This document shows positions 35,270 through 48,114 of a stretch of 64,000 nucleotides of DNA, in pieces. Positions within the stretch are counted from its first letter, which is position 1; each line of letters opens with the position of its first letter. The notes below the pieces were generated by a model, which worked only from the letters and a program-made list of their open reading frames with translations, ran no database searches and had not been told where the DNA came from. Source of the stretch: Wuchereria bancrofti (taxonomy: Eukaryota > Nematoda > Chromadorea > Rhabditida > Onchocercidae); assembly GCA_005281725.1 (NCBI GenBank), contig SSBO01000015.1, positions 496,581 to 560,580 on the forward strand, read 5' to 3'. The position numbers and the translations under genes were made by a program.

Positions 35270-37270
35270 ATGGCGAAAAACGAAAAGGTTGGTAAAGCAA
35301 TAGCCACCGCTTATATGAAAGATGAACGAGACATTCCGGATTATGAGTTTCCCGATAGGTAATATTACATATTTAATGCTAATTTCGGACATCCTTTTAT
35401 CATATATTTTATAGGCACATAAGTTATTCTTCCTTCTGAGCAGATTCTCAGAAACTGTAGAAGCAATTCGTTTTAATAAAACCGGTCATGGTAAATTTAT
35501 TCCGGAATAAAGTTATTCAATGTCATTAGCACATCCAAACGTACAGCAATAGCGGCAAAACTGATACTTCAATTTGGCTGCGAATGTGCTTTAAACTCAA
35601 TAATTTGTAAAATTGAGATGAATGTGTGAATTTAGTGGTCATGTAAAGCTAAACTTGACGACATCAGATGTAGCAGTTCTTGAAGAAGCAGCTTCTGAAC
35701 CGGATATGCAAAGCAAGTCATCAACATCGTTAGCAGATATGTAAGCTGAGACTCTTACACTTATTAAGACCTGCGGAATTATTCGGAGCCATCTTTCGGT
35801 ATAGCTTTTGAACTAGTGGAAATATCCTTGAAGTTGAAGGTTACTAGGAATTCAGCACCAACTTCTCATCAGAGTATTATAAAATTTTGTCTCGTCTTTT
35901 ACAATGACATTATGACCACTGATCACTCTAACGATTACTCCGATTCGTATTTGTATCGGTGTTTTTATCGGAACATGAAAAATGAGGTTTCTTCTGTATC
36001 CTTTCAGAGGTTTGTCGCATTTTAACATTCTAATACATCTATCATTATCATCTAAAGTTTGTTAAATAGCTGCTGGAATATGCAATATGTTAATATCTAA
36101 AGAGACCTAAAGCAAACCACATTGTTCTCTGAACAAGAGAAAGAGAACTAATTTAGTTTTTTCAGGAAAAAGCAAATTGTTCAAGCTCGATTGCTTGCAA
36201 CAGTAGCAGTACTTCTTAGTTTAGGATTCATTTGGTTAGCTTTTTTTATTCTTAGATCCCATCATATAGCATTGTTTGTTCCATTTATTCTCAAATTGAA
36301 GTTGAGATATCATTCTTCTGCCAACTTTCATTAAGCAGCAATTCTCGAAATACAGTCTGCTGCTAAATTGTTTTGTGTGGCATGCGGTGCGAAATGCAGA
36401 GACGGAACAAATTCTGTTAGGCATCTTAACGTTTGTTGTGGGAATGTCAACTCGAGATTGGTATCGCTTACATGGCGAAAAACTGACCAGAGCATTGAAA
36501 GCCATCCTTAACGTCTCCAACATGCTTAATTCCTTTGAGTAAGTAATTTTCCTCCTTTTGTTCCAAAGTTTTTCTTCATGAAAATGCTTCTTGAATAAAC
36601 AAGAATCGGGGAAGTTTGAAGGGAATAATTGTTTCATGTTTCTTAAAAGCTCCAGAAATTGGCTTTCATATTTTGCTCCTCAAAAGTACGGCCAGCAGCT
36701 TAATCATGAGATGGGGACTAATTCGACGGTTGAACTCTTGAATTCCCTCTCCAAGGTTAGTCTGCACGAATTCGACAAGAAAATTGTCCAGTTCTAATCC
36801 ATAAAAAGTATGGTTCTACTTTACTTTATACATACATTAAACTTTCCAGTGCAACTACTTTCGACTTCTTTGGCATCTGTAAGTGTTTCAAATTCAACGG
36901 GAAGTATATTTTTTTTCCGGAAGATTTAAAAATTAACGAAGGAATACCACGAACGCCGGAAACCAGGTAACTCAAACAATTTCCAACTATTACTTTCAGG
37001 ATTGATCAAGATATCACACTCATCAAAACACAGAGTGAGTAACAAATCACTAGACTTCCAGTTCAGATTTTTTAATGCATCTAAACTACAGTCCAATCAG
37101 ATTTTAGAACACGGTAATACTCGCATTCTAATAAAATCCAATCACTATAACAAATGATTAGATAATTAAGGTAACTGGCGCTAAATCGGAAAATTTTACT
37201 CAAAGAACAGAATTAATCAAAAAACTATTTCTAAATTCTTTGATGTATTTGTTTTTTTGTAGTCCACCGT
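35270..37270 (+). CDS. uncharacterised two-pass membrane protein
   Basis: Four exons are firm: 35270-35358, 35636-35740, 36166-36234, 36356-36538, all in phase. They encode MAKNEKVGKAIATAYMKDE, a polar Ser-rich stretch, and a membrane segment LLATVAVLLSLGFICLLL. A short loop, a second hydrophobic segment ILLGILTFVVG and a basic amphipathic region (RDWYRLHGEKLTRALKAI) follow. The frame could end at TAA 36539, but the donor GA|GTAAGT there suggests more exons. Candidates are a short exon near 36665-36728 or 36650-36755, then about 36847-36967 (..TTFDFFGICKCFKF..), 37001-37035 and a last piece at about 37262. One phase-consistent chain exists but is not unique. I do not recognise the family. It is divergent from USP14 and convergent with gamma-tubulin. 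Confidence 0.65.
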
Positions 37271-38237
37271 TAAGTCCTTCAAGTGGAGAACGAGGCGAAA
37301 TAAGAAATTCGGCAATAACCAAGTCCTGAATCCCTTGTCAAGAATAAGTCAATGTTACAGCTACTTGTATTTTTATTCCAAATAAATAAATAAATGAAAA
37401 AGAAACCACAGAAATTGCCAATGCAAATTTAAAACTAGTTTTTATCTCATTTTAGCGGTCGGCTATATCAAATTTAACTTTTAAAGGGTCGTATTTTTAC
37501 TGAAACATGATGGAATAGGATAGAACAGTCTTAGCAGTTTTTAAAAACTTCAAAACTCACACATGTTGAACCAAATTTAGGATCCAGAATCCTGCTAATC
37601 AAATACAGCAGAAATGCAGAAACAACGGCTTTTGCACAAACATCCAGGAAAAGCTTTTCGTATATCACTTTTGAGATGAATTAAATGAAATAGCAGTATA
37701 GGAATAAGCAAAGTTCAAAGGATTTGGAGATCTTTTTATCTAAGGATAACAATAAAATAAAAAAAAAAAAGTCTAAAATAGCCTATGTATAGTCCTATAT
37801 AATCATTATCCTATAAATAGTTATCAAACCAATTTAAACTATATTAAACACAAAACACATAATCTTTGTTATCGTATAGAGATCATTTCTTATGTAAGCG
37901 AAAAGAATGTAAGAAGGATACTGTACAGAACAGGTGATTTAACCAAGTAAGAAAACATCAAAATAAAGTTAATTCATTAAAAAAAGTTCAATAATAGTTC
38001 AATAAACAGTTGGGTAAAGATTGAAAATTCTAATTTCAAGTGACAGCTATGAACCCTTGAAGTAGTATATGTCTCTCCAAACTTTACTTATTTCAACTAT
38101 TTTGGTAGTGAGAAAAAACCTGGAAGAAATCATCCATATTCCTTCTGTAGTATTTTTTTCTATCTTAGTCATTAACTAATAACAAATGCAGATGCTTCGC
38201 CTCCTGATAAAAATCCTGATTTATGGAGAATAAAATC
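37271..38237. other. convergent intergenic region
   Basis: About 1 kb between the 3' end of the membrane-protein gene and the gamma-tubulin stop. It is AT-rich and carries no supported coding frame. Confidence 0.5.
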
Positions 38238-41134
38238 TCAATTTATTTCTATGAAGTCGGGCTTTGTTGCATTTCTATAAGTTTGGACGGTTTCTCTGAC
38301 ACGTTCAACCGCATCACTCAACATAGCCATAATATCTGGATCTTCCTGAAAACTTCATATTGAGCAATGCATCACTAACAAATTTTCAGTGGTCTAATCC
38401 TAAATAGTTTGTTTTTTATGATTAGTAAAAAAATTTCGGACTATCTGTGAAAATAAAGATGATAAAGAATGAATGCCAGGTGGGCGAATATCAGTCGGAG
38501 CTATGTTAATCTTCATCAAAAACTTCCAACATGACTACACCGAAAATACGATTTTGCAGATTGTTCAGAAAATAATTCTCACTTTTAAGAATTGATCCAA
38601 ATATGCCTTCTTTTTGAGGAGCGTTTCGCACTGATTCAAACTCTCTTGAAAAAGACTAGCTGCATTTGTGTGATTACAAAGCATCAGTCCGGAAACTCTA
38701 TTTGTTACTGGCAAATAAGGCGAGCGACGACACTGAGTTATATTTAATGAACCTGAACCCCATGGCGCAAACCTAAAACATCACGTACTTGTTTTGAACT
38801 ACTTTTCTTAAAGAAACGTTATGAAATTAATGAAAGTATCAGCAAATCCTATTATTTAATGTACCGCGTTTGCGGATAGTAATGCATGGATCTCTGAAAC
38901 AATGTCCCTTTATTCAGTCCATTTAATTCACTCGTTGAATAAACTAATTGAAGCTTAAAAATACAGAGAAATAAAATAATTGACAGAGTGGAGCAAAAGG
39001 CTTTACTGAGCTTACTTTATATCACGTCTTTCTTTAATCTTTGCCAGTGATGAATAAATTTCAGTTGGATCAATTCTACCCTGCAGAATAGCCAACGCTG
39101 ATAACATACAATGATCAACTCCTTTTTCCATTACAGCGCTGCTCATCATACTTTTTGGTTGCAGCAAGCGTCGAAGCACATCACCAACTGAAGTTTTCAT
39201 CACCGTAGTATCACCTTCACGAAGTGGTGTAAAACCTAAACAGATATGCAGATATGTTTTTGTTAGAAAATCAAAACAGTTTACTGATAACGACCAAACA
39301 AAGAATACACCAAAAACGAACTCAGTTAAAGGATGAGATGGAGCAATACTAAAATGTAAAACATGAAGTAGATTTGAAATGAAAAAATTCTAATGAGATG
39401 AGATTGAAAATGAATTGCATGCAAATAAAAACAACCTGTCTGGATAAAACGCATTGGTGGATATGCAGCCAGTGGAGCGATCAGATTAATCAGTCGAGTG
39501 TTCATGGCACCAGGAAACCGCAGAGTAGCTGTTGACGCACACATAATTCGTGAAACCTGTATAAATTCGAATTTCAAAATTTTTGTTTATATGTCACCAT
39601 AACATGCGATTAGTGAAGCTTATTCCAAGAATAAAAAACAGCAGAAATGAATTTAAAAAAGGGTCGTCGCTAAAGATATCTTGTTATAGCAGACGACTTA
39701 ACAAGATATAAGGCTGAGTAGTTCCACATTTTTTCTGAATTACCATGGAATTTATGTGAGAAAATGATGAATTACTATCTGGAGCATTTTCACTTGCAAT
39801 CCGATGAAGAGCTGTATTATCCAGAACAACCACGCAATTTGGATGTTCAATTAACCGAGCCAAGGTCAAAATAGAATTATATGGTTGTACCACCACATCA
39901 CTAGCTTCACCTTTCTTCATCACTGGGAAAACTGAATAGGTTTGCACTAATTTCTTCGGAAATCTGCAAAAGTCCATATGAAAAAATTTTAAAACAAGCT
40001 GTCTTTTCTATCAAACATTTCTATATTATTAACTATAATACCAATACAGTTTGTATCTAACATTAATTATAAGAAACGTAACCTATCACTTATTTTTTCC
40101 AGCGCATGAGATCCCATTCCTGAGCCAGTACCACCAGCTATGGCGTGGCATAACATGAATCCTTCCAGATAATCACTGTTTTCTGCTTCTCGTTCAAGGA
40201 TATCAAACAACGCTTCTTGTGCTTCCCTTACAACATTCTGTTTTACACAGTTAGAATTTCTTCTTTTAATTAGAAACTTGATAGATGAATTATCTATCAA
40301 TTTCTCATCTCTGAATATTAAACAACAAACAATTCAGCAGTGGCTTTTTCCCTTTTTGTACAAGTAACTTCATTTCAAATATTGCATATTTCATTACAGC
40401 TTCAGAACAACTGACAAAAATATTAAATAAAAGAAAGAAATTCTCGTCCACTTAATTTCTTGGTTGCATGCAGGAGGAAAAACAAACTGGATAATTCCAA
40501 AATAAGACACGAAATGTAATCCAAAAATTTCAGCAAATACCACAGAAAGAATACCTACACTATACCTAACATTTTCAGTATTTTCCTGCATCTTTCAGGA
40601 AACGAAGAAACCTTACCTTCCTTGCTTGTAGCCACTAGCGAAATTATTTCCCGCACCACCACCACTTTTCGACATAAAGATATTTTCCATATTGTACAGT
40701 GTACGATAGTCAGAAGTGATAATACCATTGATAACACGCGGTTCCAAGTCTACCAAAACAGCACGTGGAACATAACGTTCGTCATCCGCCTATCATTATC
40801 AATATAAAATAAATTTCAACGTCCTGAACAGTTACTCAACACCAAAGACCAGAACTCTGGAACTTCTTCCAGCAGAAATTAATTACTATTATCAAAAAAC
40901 TTTGAGTAGAAGATTCAATGCAGTGAATGACATAGATGCTTTAGTATCTTCTCATAGGTGTACCTGATAAAAGAAAACGCGCTTCAAATCCTTCGCATCA
41001 AGGTCACTTTGTATAGGCACACCGTTTGATGCAATACCGTGTTCGGCACATAAGGCACGCCAAAATGCGTCACCTATTTGATTTCCGCATTGACCAAACT
41101 GTACAGCAATTATTTCACTCGGCATATCTGTCAT
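38238..41134 (-). CDS. tbg-1: gamma-tubulin
   Basis: Eight in-phase exons: 41134-40964, 40789-40617, 40226-40083, 39963-39744, 39556-39436, 39235-39016, 38772-38583, 38345-38238; 448 aa against 451 in human TUBG1. The GTP-binding motifs [23 protein letters not shown] and [13 protein letters not shown] are intact. Gamma rather than alpha or beta is shown by [41 protein letters not shown] and the insert KKGEASD. It nucleates microtubules at centrosomes within the gamma-tubulin complex. The junction of exons 2 and 3 uses a TGTAAG acceptor; the better-looking CAG 16 nt upstream would break the frame. Met4 (MPSEIIAVQ) corresponds to the usual family start, so the first three residues may be untranslated. 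POLR1D lies 512 bp upstream on the same strand. Confidence 0.95.
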
Positions 41135-41646
41135 TAATAAAAATTGATTACCGAACTTCTACTAATCATTTAATGCACCAGTCAATCACTGTGTGCTTCT
41201 CCGACTTCTGACATTTTCTTTCGAATGGGTAAAATTCTAAGTCGAATAGTTTACTCTTTTATCAACCAGAAGTATTGCTCAAAATATAAAGTATAAAACA
41301 CCTGAGAAAGCAAAAACATACATACTTTATTTAAAAAGTTTTAATCCGAAAATCCAACCAAACAAAATCTTACATGTATGATCAAGAAATTTCTATTTAA
41401 AGCACTAATCATTCGAATCAAGAAAAATTAGCAGACAAAACAGAATAGCATTATACAGTACCATGTAAACAGGGAAATGTTTGGCTAAACTTTAAATAAA
41501 ACCGGCACAAATTTCTGGATGACCAACTTCCTTTATGTAACTAACTAAGAGATCATATAACAACAAGGAAAAACTGACACACAAACGAAATAGCAATTCT
41601 TATTTGCCAAGAATTATGATTTCGTTTCTGACAAGTCGAATCCATT

Positions 41647-42719
41647 CTAGTCTACAGTATTCGTCGTATGTAAAGCATAAGAGCTACCAAATTTTTGCCT
41701 TATTGAAGCAAAAATAGATTCCAGTTCTTCAAAACCTTTCATAAGCGTATTGGCTGCTGACACTCCACGTTTCGTTTGCAAACGGATTAGGATTTTATCC
41801 TCCAAAGGATGAGGTACGTTGTAACCACAAAATTCAACATCTCGCCTAAAAACATTTTCTTAGCAACAGTTAAAAAATGTACGTAAAACATTATATTCGA
41901 CTCTTCTCTTGTAATTAAGCCGAAATTTCTAGCCAAGAATTGCTTACTGTGATCTAAAAGATCATTCCCATACCCTTTCTTCTACTTTCTACGTAGTATA
42001 CTGCGTCCATCCTTTTCAGAATCAAACCTATCAAAAATCAAATCTATCAATTAAATCAGTGCAAAAATTAGTAAATAACCAAAACTAAAGGATGAAAGAA
42101 TAAGTGACTCTTCATTGTATATATACATATATATAGGCTGCAACAAAAATTTTATTGCAGCCTTAACGGTTTGTTTCTACTCCATGCCATACCCATGTAT
42201 TGAAGTTTAATGCTGAATAACGAATACGTAACAGTAAGCATACATTTTGCATAAGACATGTTTCAGTGAATTGCCAATAGTATGATCTTCTTCATATAAT
42301 ATCACTGTTAAATTTGACGGGTCTGAACGAAACGAATCAGCATCTAACTGGAAAAGAGGCACAATTAGTGAGAAAAGAACTAAAAACTCCAAAAAATTTT
42401 GTAAAATACACACGTTAAGTTACTAAAAAAAAGCTTGAAAGTCGCTTCAAAACAAAAATTTGATAGAAGTGAAAATTTTGATTAGCATGAAAAACGATGG
42501 AAAGCCTTCAATAACACTATGAAGTTGGAAGTTAAGCAAATTATTACTGGTCTTACTTTCTTGATGAGAACTAAATAAAACCATCTTCCATTATAACATT
42601 GGCTTATTACTTGAAAGAGATCCATTATAATCATCTCTACCACTGTTATGTCATTTCAGAATTAAAACAAATCAACTAACGATTTCCACTTTCCGATGCG
42701 AGTCTAATATACTTGTCAT
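41647..42719 (-). CDS. POLR1D: POLR1D / AC19 (shared RNA polymerase I and III subunit)
   Basis: Three in-phase exons: 42719-42681, 42347-42244, 41845-41647 (TAG); 113 aa against 133 in human. The RPB11-like dimerisation fold is recognisable: NLTVILYEEDHTIGNSLKH, then RDVEFCGYNVPHPLEDKILI and RLQTKRGVSAANTLMKGFEE. AC19 pairs with AC40 (POLR1C) in the assembly platform of Pol I and Pol III. POLR1D is favoured over RPB11 (POLR2J) by FCGYNVPHP and the RLQT region. The first exon (MTSILDSHRKVEI) is chosen for its ATG, phase and GTTAGT donor and is the least certain part. The gene lies just upstream of gamma-tubulin in the same direction. Confidence 0.88.
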
Positions 42720-42939
42720 CACTGAATCTATGGCCACCGCTCCAAATTTGAAATCAAGCAGCAGTCTCGTTGGATTACGGACCAGACGTGTTTGATTTCA
42801 TTGTGGTGGTACAGAGTGAAAACGATGATGGCTGAAAGCAGCGCCATGCATTGTCATTGTATTTTTGATAGTGTATAAGCTTGGAGAACTCATGTTGCCG
42901 CTATCAATTAGTTGTTACCTATACGACCTTGCAATGCAT

Positions 42940-43029
42940 CACGTCTTCAAAGCATCCTGATGCGCCACGTAAGGGTCACGTCTTCAAAGCATCCTGATGC
43001 GCCACGTAAGGGTCACGTCTTCAAAGCAT
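42940..43029. repeat. 37-bp tandem repeat, 2.4 copies
   Basis: The unit starting CACGTCTTCAAAGCATCCTG begins at 42940 and 42977, with a partial third copy at 43014-43029. The two full copies are identical. It is more GC-rich than its surroundings. Confidence 0.95.
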
Positions 43030-44276
43030 TCCGCTATCAAATTACTTATACTTGATAGGTGAGATTCAGAGAAGTTGGTCTTATTGTCTGTATTTGTTTT
43101 AAAAAATTAAATCTGTTTGTTTAATTGGAGCATAAGCTCATTGTACATTGTAGCGATTCATATTGTGGCATAAATTTGCATTGAAACTCGTTCGATACAG
43201 ATTACACCCGAGCGCTCATTGCCAGTCACTATATCATACTTGTTGTTCCGTAGAAATGCAAAATTCTTTTCTCTGTGTGACAAACAGGAAACGACATCTG
43301 TGGTCTGTGATGCAGACTTAAAGTGCGTGGGCTGATTAAGGATGAAATGGGAATTGTTGAATTTCATCGCCTCTGTCTTCCTATTTCTGTTTTAAAACTT
43401 AATTCAAGTCAAAACTTAGTTTTTTTTTTCTTTAGTTTCGTTCTTTTTCTATTGCAATAGCTGATGAATACCAAAAGAGCGGTTAGCGCAATGATACACA
43501 CTCTTGTAGGTGTAAACAGAGAATGTCTGATCAGTTGAGATAAGCTCATAAGCTAAGTCCCTTGTCATTGGTCACTGCTAGCTTCCCCCAACTACGTAAA
43601 TACAACAACGGTGATAATGCTGATGACTCTATCCTCTCCAGGAAACATCGATCAAATAGATGAGTCATCCCTGTCGTCCGGTTAACCACCGTATTCCATG
43701 TAATAAATGCAGAAGTAAATTATAATGCTTTTGTCCATTTTGAAATGATCAGTTCGAAATACGAAAAAGTAAATTTTTGCTGCTTGGAAAATTCTAAGTT
43801 TTATCCAATTTAATTCAGATAATAATGGAAAAGAAAGTTTGATGTTTCCACGAAGGATTAAAAAGAATTATATGAAATCTGAAGTAGTTTTTCGGAAAAT
43901 ATGACTAGACAACAGAATGCATAATACTAAAAGTTGAGAGGATGGTAAACATTTAAAAAGTGTTTTGTGATGAAGTAATCGTTGGATGAAACGCTTGTTG
44001 ACCTGATTTAGTGAATCGATGATACAAAGATGAAGAGAGATGTCGATGTCAACGATGATGACAATGACAGCGGTGCAAAATGATGCGACTCAAAGTGAGC
44101 TTACGTTGCGCGCTGCGGTAGATGACATCTCTATTTTCATTCACATTCAAAATGTCCCCGAAACGCTACTGTCTTCGTACGTTAATGATGTGAAGGATGA
44201 ATCTGTCCATTCAACCCTTCTGTCATTGTTGTCAGGAGTGGAGTCGCCAGGAGTCCCTTATATTCCTCTTATTTTT

Positions 44277-44279
44277 CAG
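44277..44279 (+). promoter_or_regulatory. candidate trans-splice or 5' UTR acceptor for the dehydrogenase
   Basis: A strong nematode 3' splice site (CTTATTTTTCAG) lies 63 nt before the ATG at 44343 with no coding exon upstream. It may receive a spliced leader or end a 5' UTR intron. Confidence 0.45.
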
Positions 44280-44342
44280 TGATTATCAAGAGGAGATGCT
44301 GAACGATTTTTGCGCAGTTCTTGTTAACTGAAATTGTGAAAA

Positions 44343-47300
44343 ATGGCAAAGATTTCCTGCAAGGAGAGATTTTACAGTAGCATTGGAATGTTTCTTCATG
44401 TACTCTTTGTGGCTGGTCCTTTGGATTTTTGGTACTGGATTAGATCCAGCTTGAAGTCCGTAAATGGACGAACCGTTGTTATCACGGGCGGTGCATCTGG
44501 TATTGGTAAACGTCTAGCTGAATTATTAGCCATCCGTTTCGGTGCCAAAGTTGCTATTTTAGATATAAACGAAGTAAGCCATTTTTCACAGCTCTTGAAA
44601 AAGCAAAAAGAACGTAATTATTTGGTGACAAAAATTTGCCGTAATCGCTCTTATAACTATCACCTGGTGACCGTATCATAAACTGAATATGAGGATTTTA
44701 ACTGACAGAGATTGTGATATTGCGACTTGGCCACAACTGATCCTCGAAGTATTTTGCAATCGTTGCTCTGAGAAAGTGCAGATACTAAGGTTGAAATGAA
44801 ATTCTCAGAATCATAATATGCAATGTGTTTTTTTTAAATTGTCATTGAGTGCTTTCATATTTGCTATTAGTGCAAAAAAATCGTGCTATCTCAAAGGGTT
44901 GTCTCAAAGAGAGTGCGATATTCTTGACTTTTTCGCTGGAGGAACGAATTCTTAATAAACTTGCTTCTTTTCATTTGTGTAAATTGGACCGAACATTGTG
45001 CCCTCTTTTTTGAGGCCAAAACTGAGCTACTCGATAGCTATCGTCTAAAGTTATGTCAGCAGACATTTCTTATCATCAGTTATCAGCTAGACATTGATGT
45101 CCGTATTATTATTGTGGCTCATAATAATCTCTCCATGGATTATTTATGTTACAACTCTTATAAATCCTTAATTACTGGTGAAACTAAAGGAAAGTTAAAG
45201 TGTAAATGAGCGATATGTATTTATTGTAGCATGGTGCGCAACAGACAGTTGACAACATTGTTGGAAGTGGTGGTATTGCGCAGTGCTGGAGATGTGACAT
45301 AAGCCAAGTGGAGGAAGTGAACGAATGCGCCCGACAAATTGACGTCACATTTGGTATGGTCTTTGTTTGTTATCGATCTCTGTCTTTACTGTTTCTTTCC
45401 CTCAAACAGCACTTTAATTTTGTGTTCTCTTTTACTTCCTGTTCTGTTAGCGGATGAACACAGAATATGGAACCTTTAGCGATATTTTGCGCGTCGGCAT
45501 TTGCAGGAGATATAAGGAGCGCAGATTGTTAAGGGAGACAATTCAGTAGGTAAAGCATTATAGGAGCCAGTAGATTGAACGACGGTTCTAACCAAAAAAT
45601 TTCAGTGAATTTCAGGAAATGTCGATATCATAGTCTGCAATGCGGCTGTTTTGTATATCGGAGGAATGCTGGATTTGACAACGGCTCAAATGCAGAACTC
45701 GCTCGATGTCAACGTGATGGGCACCATCAATGTTTGTTTATAGACTTTTGTAGAATTTGGGATTTTTTGAGAATTTGGGACTTCGAATTTCCCTGTAGAA
45801 AATGTGAAGGATGTGTAGCAGTCGAAGCTGCTAGTCACTTCACAATTATTTCATCCAAAGTAATGAATTTAAAAAAAAAGGTTGCAACAGACACAGGTTT
45901 CATCGATGCAGTCGAAGTATTAAGTGAACTGAAATAAAAAATTGAAGGATTGGGCGCTTAGCTATGCTACAAGCAAGAAACATATCTCAGTGAGTGTTCG
46001 AATAGTTCTAGTATTTCGGTATTTCAGTCTTGGGTACATACACTTTTTTAACTTGTCTCTTTATTGTTAGCGGTGTTCCAGCTACAAACCCTAACAAAAA
46101 TCATATTCGTGCTAATTACTTACTCTCTTTAAGTAGAACACTGACTGATTCGAGTGATCATCAAAATATGGTGGATGAAAATGTGGGAAGGAGTGGATGA
46201 AGAAAATGAAATCTAATAATGGATTCTATTGGTATTTGGTACTAAGTGCGCCTTTACAGACAATTCGAGCATTTCTTCGTTCGATGGAACAACGAAATGA
46301 GGGACAAATAGTTGCAATTTCGTCAATTGCTGGTTTCTGCGGTGAAACGAACGGTATTGCATATTGGTTAGTTAGTAATTATTAAGTCTAAATCAAAGAA
46401 TATGTGAAATGCACAAGCTTACATGGATTGTTGCACGGGTGAAAGAATAAAGTATTGCGAAGAAATGACGCAAAAGGAGAGTTCATCTGTTACATTAATT
46501 TTTAGATATTATATGGAACTTTTTATTCATTGTTCGATCCAAATAATAGTTATTAATTATCTTATTTTTATTCAAAACATGGCTATTATCCACAGCATTA
46601 TAAGCATATAAGATTCGTATTCGGAGAGAGGCATTTTGCTGACAGTCGGACTATTGTACTGGTTGTTCCGATTATAACTACTGGGTATTATCATGTCACT
46701 GAATTAGTGTTTTATAGTTATTCCGTTTATAGCAGTACGAAATTTGCCATTAGAGGTGTGATGCAATGCCTACAAATGGAAATGAAAGACAAAGGTCTGA
46801 ATGGTATACGATGTACAACGGTATGTCCGTACTTCACACGAACACCAATGATTCTGAATTTGGGAATGAGACCCACGTCCATGTAAGCTTATCCTTCTTA
46901 ACATTCTGATATCAAGTATATCTTGCATCACTTCTAGAAAATTTGATATATTTTGGATTCATTGACTGCGACTGTTATAAGAATTTTGTTGCTTATTATT
47001 GTCTCCTCAGTTCTTTTGCAAACTTTTCCATCTTCATATGATCAGAGGATAATAAAAAGACTGAGAGACAAAGACGACAGATAATACATTTAAGCAAATG
47101 TCATCGATGTGATGATGTTGCAGATGGTTGCCATTCATGTCGGTTGATCGCTGTGCATGCGAAATTGCAGATGCTATTCTGAGGGAGAAAAGTATTGCAT
47201 TCGTGCCACATTATATTAGTATCATCGCACAATTGAAAGGGTAAATAAATGTTCGGATGTTTTTCTTATGCAAATGGACAAAGTTTTAGGATCAGCAAAT

Positions 47301-47906
47301 TTTAATACATATAGTGAGAACACTTCGTTGACACACTTCAATTGAATAGAGAAAGAAATAGAAAAAAAAAAAGTAAGAAAATGTGGGATGGAAGAAAAGC
47401 AGTTAGTCGTTTTAATGGATTATTAACGATGAATTATCCTCTGGATAAAGCAGGATCTCTGTACCGCTTTGCGATCTTAATGGCGCTAGTTGTGACTGTG
47501 CAGAAAGAGTAGAGAAAGGGGATAAGAGACATAGTCTTTCAGTTTCAAAGACAAAGACCGTCTGAGTTGTGAGCAGTTCACTTCCTTGGTATGAATGATA
47601 GTCTTAAGTTCTTATTTATTACTGTAAGCTATGCACACTACGCCTTAATTCTGATCGTAATCAACAAATCGCACAAGTCATATCTTTTTCAGGCTGTTAT
47701 CGGAACGTGTGGAAAATGCCTGTCGAGAATATCTGAACTGTCGATATGAACCACTAAAACATCAAGGAGTGGAAATGAAAGAGATAACGATTGCCAAGAA
47801 AACGGATTACTTTAAAAAATTGGACGCTGGCAAGAAATATGTATTTTTTGCCGCTTATTTCATATTAGTGGTAATTTTTCAAAAAGTTACTTTTAAATTC
47901 ATGTAG
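44343..47906 (+). CDS. membrane-anchored short-chain dehydrogenase/reductase (retinol or 17-beta-HSD type)
   Basis: Seven in-phase exons: 44343-44573, 45230-45353, 45616-45731, 46260-46366, 46733-46882, 47124-47240, 47693-47906; 352 aa. The classical SDR core is complete: cofactor motif TGGASGIG (residues 48-55), DIxxxxE region ILDIN, the VCNAA motif, and catalytic Ser179, Tyr192 and Lys196 (AISSIAG...YCSTK) with the normal 13 and 4 residue spacing. PYFTRTPM follows, as in NAD(P)-dependent retinol or steroid dehydrogenases. N-terminal (FLHVLFVAG) and C-terminal (VFFAAYFILVVIF) hydrophobic segments suggest attachment to the ER or lipid droplets, as in the SDR16C group (RDH10, HSD17B11/13, SDR16C5). 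The exact substrate cannot be told from sequence. Introns contain several unsupported open frames. Confidence 0.88.
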
Positions 47907-48114
47907 ACTTGAGATGATCGCGAATAAAGTGGGATCTACACACATATTTCATTTTATTATCTCTCCATTCATTTAAAAAAAATAAACTGACTAATAAATT
48001 TGATGAATCAATAAAATAAAAAATCACCATCTCAATTTTCCTCATCCAAATTCTCCAGTTTTAGTTTCTTTTTTTTCCTTGATTCTGTTGTAGCGTTAAT
48101 TTTAGACCGGTTAT

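Larger units (their letters stand above)
42720..44342. other. divergent intergenic region with a 37-bp tandem repeat
   Basis: 1.6 kb between the POLR1D and short-chain dehydrogenase starts, presumably containing both promoters. An open frame at 44040-44282 (+) has some coding character but overlaps the likely 5' UTR acceptor of the dehydrogenase. Confidence 0.5.

Noticed and set aside
36236..36637. 133-codon minus-strand open frame
   Set aside because: Overlaps antisense to the in-phase plus-strand exon 36356-36538 of the membrane-protein gene, whose membrane segments are contiguous across splices.
44040..44282. 80-codon plus-strand open frame before the dehydrogenase
   Set aside because: Partly coding-like, but its last codons run through a strong TTTTTCAG acceptor that probably defines the dehydrogenase 5' end; no partner exon or homology. 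A short upstream ORF cannot be excluded.
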